A stretch of 64,000 nucleotides of DNA from Brachycybe producta. Lineage: Eukaryota > Arthropoda > Diplopoda > Playtdesmida > Andrognathidae. Both the position numbers and the translations under genes were made by a program. Location: NCBI GenBank assembly GCA_036925085.1, contig JAUPFP010000066.1, forward strand, positions 744,001-808,000, read 5' to 3'. Within the stretch, counting starts at the first letter, position 1. Each line of letters begins with the position of its first letter. Positions 14,701 to 27,200 of this stretch are shown one piece after another. The notes beneath the pieces were generated by a model. It did not search any database. It was not told the origin of the DNA and saw only the letters and a list, made by a program, of their open reading frames with translations.

Positions 14701-17700
14701 AGTGCTTTTAGGACAAACATTTCTTTAGAGCAAGTGCTTTTAGGACAAACATTTCTTTAGAGCAAGTGCTTTTAGGACAAACATCCCTTTAGAGCAAGTG
14801 CTTTTAGGACAAACATCCCTTTAGAGCAAGTGCTTTTAGGACAAACATCCCTTTAGAGCAAGTGCTTTTAGGACAAACATCCCTTTAGAGCAAGTGCTTT
14901 TAGGACAAACATCCCTTTAGAGCAAGTGCTTTTAGGACAAACATCCCTTTAGAGCAAGTGCTTTTAGGACAAACATCCCTTTAGAGCAAGTGCTTTTAGG
15001 ACAAACATCCCTTTAGAGCAAGTGCTTTTAGGACAAACATCCCTTTAGAGCAAGTGCTTTTAGGACAAACATCCCTTTAGAGCAAGTGCTTTTAGGACAA
15101 ACATCCCTTTAGAGCAAGTGCTTTTAGGACAAACATCCCTTTAGAGCAAGTGCTTTTAGGACAAACATCCCTTTAGAGCAAGTGCTTTTAGGACAAACAT
15201 CCCTTTAGAGCAAGTGCTTTTAGGACAAACATCCCTTTAGAGCAAGTGCTTTTAGGACAAACATCCCTTTAGAGCAAGTGCTTTTAGGACAAACATCCCT
15301 TTAGAGCAAGTGCTTTTAGGACAAACATCCCTTTAGAGCAAGTGCTTTTAGGACAAACATCCCTTTAGAGCAAGTGCTTTTAGGACAAACATCCCTTTAG
15401 AGCAAGTGCTTTTAGGACAAACATCCCTTTAGAGCAAGTGCTTTTAGGACAAACATCCCTTTAGAGCAAGTGCTTTTAGGACAAACATCCCTTTAGAGCA
15501 AGTGCTTTTAGGACAAACATCCCTTTAGAGCAAGTGCTTTTAGGACAAACATCCCTTTAGAGCAAGTGCTTTTAGGACAAACATCCCTTTAGAGCAAGTG
15601 CTTTTAGGACAAACATCCCTTTAGAGCAAGTGCTTTTAGGACAAACATCCCTTTAGAGCAAGTGCTTTTAGGACAAACATCCCTTTAGAACAAGTGCTTT
15701 TAGGACAAACATCCCTTTAGAACAAGTGCTTTTAGGACAAACATCTCTTTAGAACAAGTGCTTTTAGGACAAACATCTCTTTAGAACAAGTGCTTTTAGG
15801 ACAAACATCCCTTTAGGGCAAGTGGTTTTAGGGTCCCTTAAGGGTATACAGTTTTAAAGAAAATGTCCCTTTAGGGGAAATGGTTTTTGGACAAATGTCT
15901 CTTTAGGGCAAATGCCATACACCCCGCTTAAGTTGATTAGAAGAATGTATTGAGAGTGGAATATAAATAACGAATACTTGTATTTAATTAAGGAATTATG
16001 TAAATGTGATTTGCCACTTAATTGAGGTGTTGACTTTTTTTTTTTTTGGAAATCTAAAATGGCGTCGTTTGGTGACTCAGGAAAAGTCACTTCAATTTTA
16101 AGTTTTTTATGGTTTTATTGACTTATTTTAAAATTTAAAAAATCGTTTTGATAATCGTTAAATAATTCTTGACAATATTTTGAAAAGAAATTTCTTGGAG
16201 AAAGAAACAGAAACAGAATCCAGTTTAGACGGCAGCTCGCAAACAGTTCTAGAGGTGTTCGCGAACCGGTTCATGTCCTTAACTGGATTCCGTATTAATT
16301 CACCTAAACACATTTAATTTGAATTCATTTAACTCATGTGTGTACAAGGTGTTACTGAAGTTATTAAATATTTTTTTTAGACAAAAATTAAAATTATCAG
16401 CAATTATATCGATATCGGCCGATTATTATTTTTCTAAATAATCAACGAAATAATTGGCTTATCTGCAAAATACTAGTATAGGTCGAGGCCTGTCTACGTA
16501 TATTTTAATATTTCACGTTAAATATGTAAATTTTCTTGTAATTAAATAAACCTGTCTATATAAGCTATGAAGTGGGTCACACATTCATTAAACACCATTT
16601 TGGCAACAATTATAGTTTTTTTTTATTATCTTCTGTTTACATCATTTCAATGTTGCAATATTAACATTTTATTGCATCAATATATATTACATTGAAATCT
16701 GTACGATATAAAAGTCGATAACAAACAAAAGGTACAAAGAAAAAGAGGTTACGTTAAAAAGATGTTTTGTTTCAATTCAAATGAAAAATACTTTTTATTT
16801 CTGTAATAAAGAATTTGAAAACAGATTCATTAAAAAAACCGTACAGGGAGTTTCAGTAACAGGTAACTCTCAGGGGTGTGTGTTCAGAGACTACTCGTAC
16901 TCGGGCATGTACCCTTGTTGACTTGTCGAGCCTTGGGACTCGTGCTCTCGTCAACCGAGGGTTGAGAGTTCAGTTACACAGGCATCTGTAGACAGCTTCA
17001 GAATTTATGTGGCTACGCCCTTTTATGAGCGTCAGTCCAAATATGAACCAATTAGAAATAAAAAGGGCGGGGCATGTCACATTAGACCCAGTAACAATCC
17101 AATTAGAAATTGATGACGTTTATAAAAATGTGGAGCCAAATAAATTCCGAAGCTGTCTACATAACAGGCAATTAGACATCGGGACAAACAGAAGTTGTCT
17201 CCGCCCTTTTTATGACGAACGCAACTACTAATTGGTTGATTATGTAGTCTGCCGTCACATGCAGCGTGACATACTCCGCCCTTTTCAACGTGGAACCACA
17301 TAAACCAATTAGAAGTTGCCGGTCGTCATATGGAACATTCGAATCTTGAAAAATATTCGAGATTCGAAAACTCGAATCTTCGCGCTTTTTTCGTCTTTCG
17401 AATCTTTCGAATCCTAACCTAAAAAAAAAACTGTTAAAAACTTTGGTAAAATTAGTTTTAACTTCATTGACGTCCAATAGAAGCGTTGGCTAACAAAAAA
17501 ACGGGTGATTGTTGTAATTTCGGTGGTTATCCAGATCACCAATGGATCACCTTGTGGCGACCCTGAGTGTCACACTTGTTTTTTATTATTAACTAGTGGG
17601 GTAACCCGTCATAAATGACGGGAGCAAAATTCACAGGCAATTTTGCGCATGCGCGTCGTTTTTTCCTTTTTTTACTTCTTTCATTTCAATTTCAGTTTCC

Positions 17701-18222
17701 CCCCTCCACGTTTCCCCCCTCCACTTTTCCCCCCTCCACTTTTCCCCCCTCCACTTTTCCCCCCTCCACGTTTCCCCCCTCCACTTTTCCCCCCTCCACT
17801 TTTCCCCCTCCACGTTTCCCCCTCCACGTTTCCCCCCTCCACGTTTCCCCCTCCACGTTTCCCCCCTCCACGTTTCCCCCCTCCACGTTTCCCCCCTCCA
17901 CGTTTCCCCCCTCCACGTTTCCCCCCTCTACGTTTCCCCCCCTCCACGTTTCTCTCTCGTTCCCCTCACCCCTTCCACTTTTCTCTCTCTCCCCTTCTAC
18001 ACTTTCCAACCTTTTCCCCTCACCCCCTCCCACTTCTCTCGCTCTCTCCCCCTTCTACACTTTCCAACCTTTTCCCCTCACCCCTCCCACTTCTCTCGCT
18101 CTCTCCCCCCTTCTACACTTTCCAAAGGAAGAGTTCAACATATAGTTGACCTTAAGAAAAAAAAACGGTTCATTTATTCAAATTTATATAAATTCCGACG
18201 TGCTTCAATGGTTTTTGTTACT

Positions 18223-18257
<35 letters not shown>

Positions 18258-21200
18258 TACACAGACCTGGGATTTTATATATATAATAATTTAATATTTA
18301 ATATTAGTTTATTTATTTGTTTCTTCTTAATGAATAATATAGGATTCTTATATGAGAGATTCGAGGGATTTTTGAGAACCTTTTAGAATTTTTCAATTTT
18401 TTCTTCAAATTATAAGGGAAAAAAATGTGGGACAAGACAGAGATAGACCTAAACCCTAAAAAACACACACACGTTTTTTCAGATAAAAATCCGTTGTCTT
18501 TTGGGCTTTTTTAGTTTCCAAATTGACACCAACCCCAAACGAAGGTGAAAAAATATTTGGGTGAAATACTTTTTAAATGTGTCATACTTTCAAATGTGAC
18601 CTGGATTTCATTTGGTTTTTTATCTCGTTTTTCCGATCTTGTTTTTAAATATGTTAATTTAAAGCTCTGAAAATATAAAAAAAAAAACAGTTTAAGGAAA
18701 CTTAAAAAAAAAGTATAGATTTAGTTAATTGATTCACGGTTTTAATTGTTGTTGTTTCTTCTAAATGTATTGTTTAAATTATTAATCGAGTTTGTTTGTT
18801 TTTGCAACATAAAATTTAATGCCTCAATTAAATTTATTGTTTGAATGATCTTGGAATATGTAATTACACTATTGTAATTAAGTTGTTTCCGAATCAGGAA
18901 AGGGAAAAGAATTTGAAAGAACTTAGAAACGAATGAGAAACACGGTGCGAAATTGAAGAATGGTGAAAACAAAAGCGGCTGAGAAACAAAAGAAAGTTTT
19001 TTTCGTTTTTGAATTTCTAATTTATGAAAGTTGTGAAATTAATGAAGAAAATGTAATTAAAGCAGTTTAAGTTAAGAGCTGTATATTTATTAATTACATG
19101 TATGCATAAGTGAAGGCATATAGGGGGACAAGTGCTAAGTTAGTTGAGAATTAAACTGGACAACTAAACTAAATTTAAAACTAGGCTACAACCCAGCCTA
19201 TAGAAAGGCCCTGAACTTTTATCACAGACATGGTAGCTAAGAGCTAAAGTAGACTACAAATTGAGCGAGAGCTAGATATTATAAGAAGACTGGATAAGAG
19301 CTATACTAAACTACAAACTGGGTAAGAGCTAAACTGCATTACAGACAAACTGGGTAAGAGCTAAACTGCATTACAGACAAACTGGGTAAGAGCTAAACTG
19401 CATTACAGACAAACTGGGTAAGAGCTAAACTTCATTACAGACAAACTGGGTAAGAGCTAAACTAAATACTAGACAAACTGGGTAAGAGCTAAATTGGATT
19501 ACAGACAAATTGTAAGAGCTGAACTAGAGAAAAACTGGATAAGAGTTAAACTAAACTACAGACAGACTGGTTAAGAGCTAAACTAAACTATAAACTGGAT
19601 AAGAGCTAAACTAAACTACAGGCAAACTGGGTAAGAGCTAAACTAAACTATAAACTGGGTAAGAGCTAAACTATAAACTGGGTAAGAGCTAAACTAAACT
19701 ATAAACTGGATAAGAGCTAAGCTAAACTATAAACTGGATAAGAGTTAAACTAAACTATAAACTGGATAAGAGTTAAACTAAACTATAAACTGGATAAGAG
19801 TTAAACTAAACTATAAACTGGATAAGAGTTAAACTAAACTATAAACTGGATAAGAGTTAAACTAAACTATAAACTGGATAAGAGTTAAACTAAACTATAA
19901 ACTGGATAAGAGTTAAACTAAACTATAAACTGGATAAGAGTTAAACTAAACTATAAACTGGATAAGAGTTAAACTAAACTATAAACTGGATAAGAGTTAA
20001 ACTAAACTATAAACTGGATAAGAGTTAAACTAAACTATAAACTGGATAAGAGTTAAACTAAACTATAAACTGGATAAGAGTTAAACTAAACTATAAACTG
20101 GATAAGAGTTAAACTAAACTATAAACTGGATAAGAGTTAAACTAAACTATAAACTGGATAAGAGTTAAACTAAACTATAAACTGGATAAGAGTTAAACTA
20201 AACTATAAACTGGATAAGAGTTAAACTAAACTATAAACTGGATAAGAGCTAAACTAAACTATAAACTGGATAAGAGCTAAACTAAACTATAAACTGGATA
20301 AGAGCTAAACTAAACTATAAACTGGATAAGAGCTAAACTAAACTATAAACTGGATAAGAGCTAAACTAAACTATAAACTGGATAAGAGCTAAACTAAACT
20401 ATAAACTGGATAAGAGCTAAACTAAACTATAAACTGGATAAGAGCTAAACTAAACTATAAACTGGATAAGAGCTAAACTAAACTAAACTGGATAAGAGCT
20501 AAACTGAAAACTACGAACAAACTGGATAAGAGCTAAACTGAAAACTACGAACAAACTGGATAAGAGCTAAACTGAAAACTACGAACAAACTGGATAAGAG
20601 CTAAACTGAAAACTACGAACAAACTGGATAAGAGCTAAACTGAAAACTACGAACAAACTGGATAAGAGCTAAACTGAAAACTACGAACAAACTGGATAAG
20701 AGCTAAACTGAAAACTACGAACAAACTGGGTGAGAGCTAAACTAAAAACTACAGACGAACTTTACAAGACCTCATCGAGACTGCAAAAGAGCTGAAGTAG
20801 ACTAGAAACAAACTGAACTAGAATTTAAACAGGATAAAAGCTAAACTGGACAAGAAGTGAACATCGTAAAAGGTAAGCTGGACAAGAGCTAAAATTGTAG
20901 ACAAACTGCAAAATCTAAAGTATAGACTACACTCTCCGGAAAAGAGCTAAACTGTACAGACAATTAAACTGTATGAGAGCTAAACTAATGTAGTTCTTAA
21001 TCTATATGTGCGCATAATTTAACAATTGCTAAGCAGAATGACAGCTAAACTGGACATGAACTGAATTAAAACTGAATGAGGATTTAGGCTTATTAAAAAA
21101 AACGTTACCTAAGACAAAGCTAAAGCATACACATTTTTTGTTAACTCGCTAGAAAATATGTTGTCTTGCATTATGTTATGAATTTAGCTTTCTTGTATGC

Positions 21201-24200
21201 AGCAACATTTTTAAAATATGGGAGAGCTTGAACCGGATTTGGAAGTTTCGAAATAAAAGTCAGTTGTAATAAGTGTTTCGACTAACGTTATGACCTTTTA
21301 TTTTTATAGGTACATCTCAAAATTGCACGAACATCAATGAATGTGTTCAGAACCCTTGTTCCAATGGCGGTACGTGTCACGACGACGAGGGATCTTATCG
21401 TTGCGTTTGTCCCGTCGGATACACGGGAACGATCTGCTCGGAAGACATCAACGAATGCGCTTCCGATCCATGTCAGAATGGTGGGACGTGTATTGATGCA
21501 GTAGGTACCTTCGAATGCCAATGTATACACGGCTTCGAAGGTCCGGACTGTTCGGTCAACTTGAACGAATGCATGTCATCGCCTTGTTTACATGGAGGCC
21601 ACTGCGAAGATGGAATCGGTGACTACGAATGTCACTGTTCTTTCGGTTGGAGCGGAAAGAACTGCGAGATAGACGTAGATGAATGTTTATCGTCTCCGTG
21701 TTCGAACGGTGCCACTTGCCTCAATTCGGAAGGTAGCTTCAATTGCTCGTGTCCGCTCGGATTCCTCGGCAAGTTGTGCGAAACGGACGTGGACGATTGC
21801 GCTTCGTCACCTTGCGTCAACAACGGAACGTGTTTGGATCGAGTGAATGCGTTCGAATGTCGGTGTCTGCCGGAGTTCGACGGATCCACTTGTTCCGAGA
21901 CTTACGACGATTGCGTGGCGCAACCCTGTCAGAACGGTGCCACTTGTTCTACACGTAAACCCGAAAGACAGTCGACTTGCTCTTGTCCGTCTGGTTTTAG
22001 CGGAAATCGCTGTGAAATCAATATCGACGATTGCGTCAACGTTTTTTGTGAACCGGGTTTCGTATGCATCGATATGATCAATACTCACGAATGTAGATGT
22101 CCGATGGGTTATGACGGTCCGAACTGCGAGCACGAAGTGGACGAGTGTCTTCCAAAACCGTGTCAGAACGGCGGCACGTGTTTAGACGAGATAGCGAACT
22201 ACACGTGCAAGTGTCCGATCGGATATAGTGGCCGAAACTGCGAGGAAGATATCGACGAATGCGCTGTTCTCGACAAATCGCCTTGCGTACACGGAATCTG
22301 TTCGAATCGTCCCGGAACGTATCAATGTTATTGTCAACCGGGTTTTTCCGGTAGTAACTGCGATCGAGAGTATGACGAATGTTTGTCGCAACCATGTCAT
22401 AACGGTGGTTCATGTCAGGACATGGTAAATGATTACGCTTGCCTTTGCGTACCGGGTTACACCGGTAAAGAATGCGAAACGGACATCGACGAATGCGCTT
22501 CAGGACCTTGCGTTAATGGTGGAACTTGTCATGATCAAGTTGCAAATTTTACTTGCGACTGTCCAGCAGGTTTTACCGGTAAGCGATGCGAAATCGATAT
22601 CGACGAATGCGCTTCGATGCCTTGTCTTAACGAAGGGCTTTGCAAAGATATGGTAAATGGATTTACTTGCGATTGTAGCGATACGGGATTTAATGGTGAC
22701 TTATGTCAGAATAACATCGATGATTGTCTGTCGAATCCTTGCGTTCATGATTCGAATTGTACGGATTTAGTCAAAAATTACTCGTGTTCTTGTCATCCGG
22801 GATATTCCGACCAGAACTGCGAAGTGGATGTGGCCGAATGCGAGACTTTACCTTGTCAAAACGGTGCCGAATGTTACGAGAAGTCGAACTTGACCATCTA
22901 CTCCGAAGAGGACGCGATGAGACCGTTGGGTTTTCCGCACGGTCCTTTCTCGTATTCGACAGCAGGCGGCCATCTTTGTATTTGCAAGAAAGGTTTCACT
23001 GGTGAAAACTGCGAGATTAACATTGACGATTGCGAGTCTAATCCTTGCACTAACGGAGAATGTATCGATGGTATAGCCTCTTACGAGTGTCGTTGCCACA
23101 AGGGTTTCGAAGGTAGACTTTGCGAGACGGAGATCGACGAATGTAGGCGTTATAGGCCTTGCGCTACGGGTTCTTTCTGTCAAGATCGGATCGGAGACTA
23201 TTTTTGTCGTTGTCCACCGGGAATTAGTGGAAAGAACTGTACGGTCGAACTGCGAGGTTGCGACACTAACGACTGCCTTAACGGTGGCACTTGCATTCCG
23301 TATTTGATCGGTGAAGATCAACACGAACGGAATTGTTCTTGTGCTGCCGGATTTTATGGCACAACCTGCGAGTTGTCCACCACCATGTCGTTTGATCGCA
23401 AACAGGGTCTTAAACTGATGCTGATGGGCAGCACTTCAGACGATTATGAACTTTCGTTGAGTTTGCGAACGACACTTTCGGAAGGTCTCATTGCGTATGG
23501 ACACGGTCCAGTAGGCTTATTTACGTTGTATCTTCGTGACGGAACCGTGAATTTTTTTCTTAGCGGTGATCGGTCATCGGCAAATACAACCATATCGCTG
23601 TCGTCAACGCAGAAGATCAATGATGGACATTGGTGGTCGCTTCATCTGAGCTTTCCGAACGAAGACATTACAATACAGATCGGTAACGGAGTCAAGAACG
23701 TGTGGTTGAACTGGACGGCAACGATTTCGGCCAGTGGATTGACTACTACTGGTAGTGATCGTATTTACGTTGCGACTTACATCGCCAGAACAGCCGATCA
23801 GATGAAAGTTGAAGTCGATGACTTTCGTATTCCGAACTTTGTTGGTTGTATGCAGGACGTTAGGGTTTCGGGCGACACCGTGGTGCCTCCGAAGGAGGCT
23901 TCGGCGAGTATGAGCGGCAGCAGCGGTCGTAATTTACGGTATATAATCGCTGTATCTCACGGTTGCCCTCGTACGGAACAGTGTTTGCCATCTACTTGCA
24001 ACCAAGGTGGTGAATGTTTGGATCTGTGGACTAATTACGAGTGCGATTGTTTTAGACCGCATTACGGATTACATTGCGAACATGGTACGGTGACAAGATT
24101 CTTTGATTTTGATTGTGTTTTATGCTATTACGATGTTTATCTCGTTTTGTTTATGCTTTTTTTTCTTCTTCAGAATACGAAGCAGCTACGTTCAATTACG

Positions 24201-27200
24201 AGAACGTAACCGACAGTTACGCCACAGTTCAGATTCCTAGTCGGGAACGTGTTCTTCTGAGACATAATGCGAGCGTGAGTCTCTTTATACGAACACGAAG
24301 CGCCAACGGACTCGTTTTCTACTTGGGAAATGGAAACTCGTTAGATGGAGCTGCCGGAAGCGACACGTTCCTCGCAGCCGAGCTGGAATCTGGCGTGCTG
24401 AGAACTAGCGTAAAGGTGAACGGAACACCGGAATCGTTGATCGACAAGAAAGGAAGAAGGCTCGACGATGGTTTTTATCATCTCCTCGAAGTTTCGCTCG
24501 TGAATAGGAAGTTATCGGCTGCCGTCAACAGAACGAAGTTGTTTGCGATGGACGTAGAAGCGAGTGGCGATACGGTTCTCGATGCTGTTCATCTGTTCCT
24601 CGGTGGTTTGCCGCCACCGCCATCTTCTAATTCATCGCTTGGTCGTCGTAGTCGACGTCAGGTTTCTTTGGAACCACATTCTATACTAGGACCTCATCAC
24701 AATGTCCGTCCTTCGACTGTCAATTTTAAGGGTGTGATGCAGGACGTGCGAATCAACGATTGGCCTGTTATTCTTTTTCCTTCCGATGGAGTCGTTTCTC
24801 GCGTTGCGAGTCCTTTGGAGAACGATGTGACTTTGAACGAGGTTTTACCGGGAGTTCGGAGCGATGATGCGTGTCGCGACAATCCGTGTCGTAACGGAAG
24901 CAATTGCACTGTTACTTGGAACGATTACTTTTGCGAATGTCAGACTGGATTTCGCGGAAAGAATTGCACCGAAGTGGAGTTTTGTGCCTTTAACGAGTGT
25001 CCGAAGGGATCCGAATGCCGCAGCCTCTCGGATGGCTACGAATGTAAGGAGGGAGAGAGAAAAGTTTCATTTTTAACAGAACTTTGGTTACTGTACATTT
25101 CTGAAGATTTCATTGAAAGTGTTTTAAAAACTAGAAAAGTAAATAGATCACTTATGGTGGCCGGATAGTTGAATTCCCTCTGCAGTTCTGCAAAAATCTA
25201 TGGCTTTCTGCAACTTTTTTTTTTGAAACAGAAACATTACGAAAAAATTCAAAGTGTTTTAAAAACTAGAATAGTTAAAGAGAGCGCTAAAAGTATTTTT
25301 CACTATATCTTTCAAAATAAACTTCTTATGGCAATTTAAAAAAAAAAAAACGAAGGTAATTTTATTCAAATGTTGATTGATGCCTAAACGTAAGGCTGTA
25401 CCGAGCCGATTTTTGCCAATTTACTGCTAATCGGTAAAAATCGGATCGGCGAACAAATGTAACCCGATTTCCGCACTCAACAATTAGGTCTGCTTCCTGA
25501 TAAAACGGCAGCGGTGGATGGAGGGTCAATCCATTTATTACCAACTTTATCACTAATTCATCTTTAAAAGGAAAATTGTTGTCTTACCATTTGCTTTGTA
25601 AACTCGAAAAATTATAATGTAACTCTTTCCATAAGTTCTTGTGCGAACCGCTTCTCTCTTAGCAGACGCAAGCAGTTAAAATCGGTTAAATCGATCGGCA
25701 TGCCATTTTTTTGTGTGATCGGTTCGGTATTGGCTCGGTAAAAAAAAGTGTGATCGGTGTACAGTTTTTTTTACTTTTAGGTAAGGCTGTACACCGATCA
25801 CACTTTTTTTCACCGAGCCAATACCGAACCGATCACACAAAAAAATGGCATGCCGATCGATTTAACCGATTTTAACTGCTTGCGTCGGCTAAGAGAGAAC
25901 AAAAGGTTTTCTTTTTTAAGATATTGTCGTAAAAAAAACTTTTAGCATAATCTAGTTTTATAAACAATTTGAATTTTATCATAATGCAGTTCCTGCAGTT
26001 CATGTTGGCAATCTAAAATTCACATCAAGGTGGTGGGTGGGCTCAAAACTAAAAAAAAAACAATCCTCGTTATAAACGTTTCAAAAATTAAAAATTGGGT
26101 CATTTTAAAACTGCTGTAAACAACGTTTTTTGAAGGAAACAGCAACTATTTAGAGGGTTTTTATGAACCAACCAGAAAAAATTGCATTTTCCAGTCAACG
26201 AGCCTGGTTAGAAACTAGAAATCAGACTAGCCTCTAGCAGAGGCGGATTTATCAATAGGCAGAGTAGGCATCTGCCTAGGGCGGAAAATGCTGTATGCGG
26301 TGCATTAGCTGAATGAATGTAACGAGAATACGGGTATAACGTAGTTCTAACCTCTGACCCCAGTATTTTTTTTATTTCAAAAAGCATAATTCTTTTTTGC
26401 AGTAGTTATTATGAACATAACAAATTTCATATTTGATTTAATTATTTTCTAGTCTCTAAAATACTTTTGAAAGTTTTCTTAATCGAAATGCAGAGTGGTG
26501 TCCAGATTTCTACTGATGTTGTTGTTTGATTACTATTAAGTTTCATTCGTTGTTTGATGTTCTTAAAATGTGAATTTGATTTTATCATTTTTAGGTATTG
26601 CTAACGGAACTTTCAACGGTGTCAACAGTTCGGTCGTTTTATCACCGCATTTAGAATCGAACTTGTTTCTCGATTCTCTGTTTTTCTTCTTTCGAACGCA
26701 AACCGGTGGTTCCGTTTTACGTCTCAGTCAAGGAAACAGTAATCTGGACTTCATACTCTTGACAAACGAGATTCTGATCAATTGGTCGGTGAACGGTGGT
26801 CGTAAACAGAATGCTTCTTTGCCGATTGATCTCGTCGACGATCCAGTACGAGATTCTTGGCATAAGATAAACATTTCGATAACGGAAACGACATTGTCTA
26901 TTAGAGTAGACGACGGACATTCGATCGTTGGCAGCGTTACGCCTTTGTTTACCATTTCGCAGATGTTGAAGAAAGACATCGGTACGAGTAACGACGATGT
27001 GGTCGTCGAGATCGGATCCGGAACGATGGCAGATCGTTACCGAGGTTGTCTTCGCGAAGTTCGTCTCGGTGAAGTCTTACTTCCCTTCTTTTCTCGCAAC
27101 GATCTACTGAACGATACGAGCAGCAGTTATTTTGTTGCCGATCAAATCAGTAACTTGGAGATCGATTGCCTCTTATGCTATAACTCGGAATGCGAACACG

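Larger units (their letters stand above)
17591..18286 (+). mobile_element. SINE-like element, copy A (expanded)
   Basis: Starts AACTAGTGGGGTAACCCGTC, followed by a small hairpin (ACCCGTCATAAATGACGGG), GCGCATGCGCGTCG, a C/T-rich stretch, AGTTCAACATATAGTTGACC, AATTTATATAAATTCCGA, a (CA)n run and the tail CAGACCTGGGATTTTATATATA. Copy B at 32711-33080 has the same order without the long C/T array. The TA-rich 3' tail and lack of inverted ends suggest a retroposon. I see no A/B boxes, so the class is open. Confidence 0.6.
17331..18400 (+). mobile_element. MITE family A, copy 3, split by an insertion
   Basis: The left part 17331-17590 (ATTCGAGATTCGAAAACTCG ... GACCCTGAGTGTCACAC) and right part 18284-18400 (TTTAATATTTAATATTAGTT ... 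TATGAGAGATTCGAGG) align with the continuous interior of copy 1. Between them lies the SINE-like element at 17591-18286. The outer right end is eroded. Confidence 0.75.
960..21309 (+). other. crb: crb intron 1, about 20.3 kb, repeat-filled
   Basis: Inferred intron between the signal-peptide exon (donor GTAAGT) and the EGF exon (acceptor TTATAG). It carries four large minisatellite arrays (5309-5940, 9062-10855, 13193-15880, 19300-20745) totalling about 6.5 kb, members of at least six small transposon families, and AT-rich sequence with no recognisable coding potential in the gaps (960-1360, 1615-2270, 3720-4516, 6030-9060 apart from a G-rich patch, 10870-11770, 16360-16980, 18410-19290). Enhancers could be present but are not visible by eye. 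Confidence 0.7.

Noticed and set aside
13193..15880. CRISPR-like array (uniform 32-bp repeats)
   Set aside because: The units are directly adjacent with no unique spacers, in an animal intron. It is a minisatellite.
17615..18149. Pro/Ser/Phe-rich and Gly/Lys/Glu-rich ORFs on both strands (up to 176 codons)
   Set aside because: A by-product of the C/T-rich tandem array inside the SINE-like element. The sister copy at 32711 lacks the array and the ORF.
21288..24909. Antisense and off-frame ORFs over the crb exons (up to 158 codons)
   Set aside because: Shadows of the EGF-coding frame. They overlap exons whose phases are fully explained by Crumbs.
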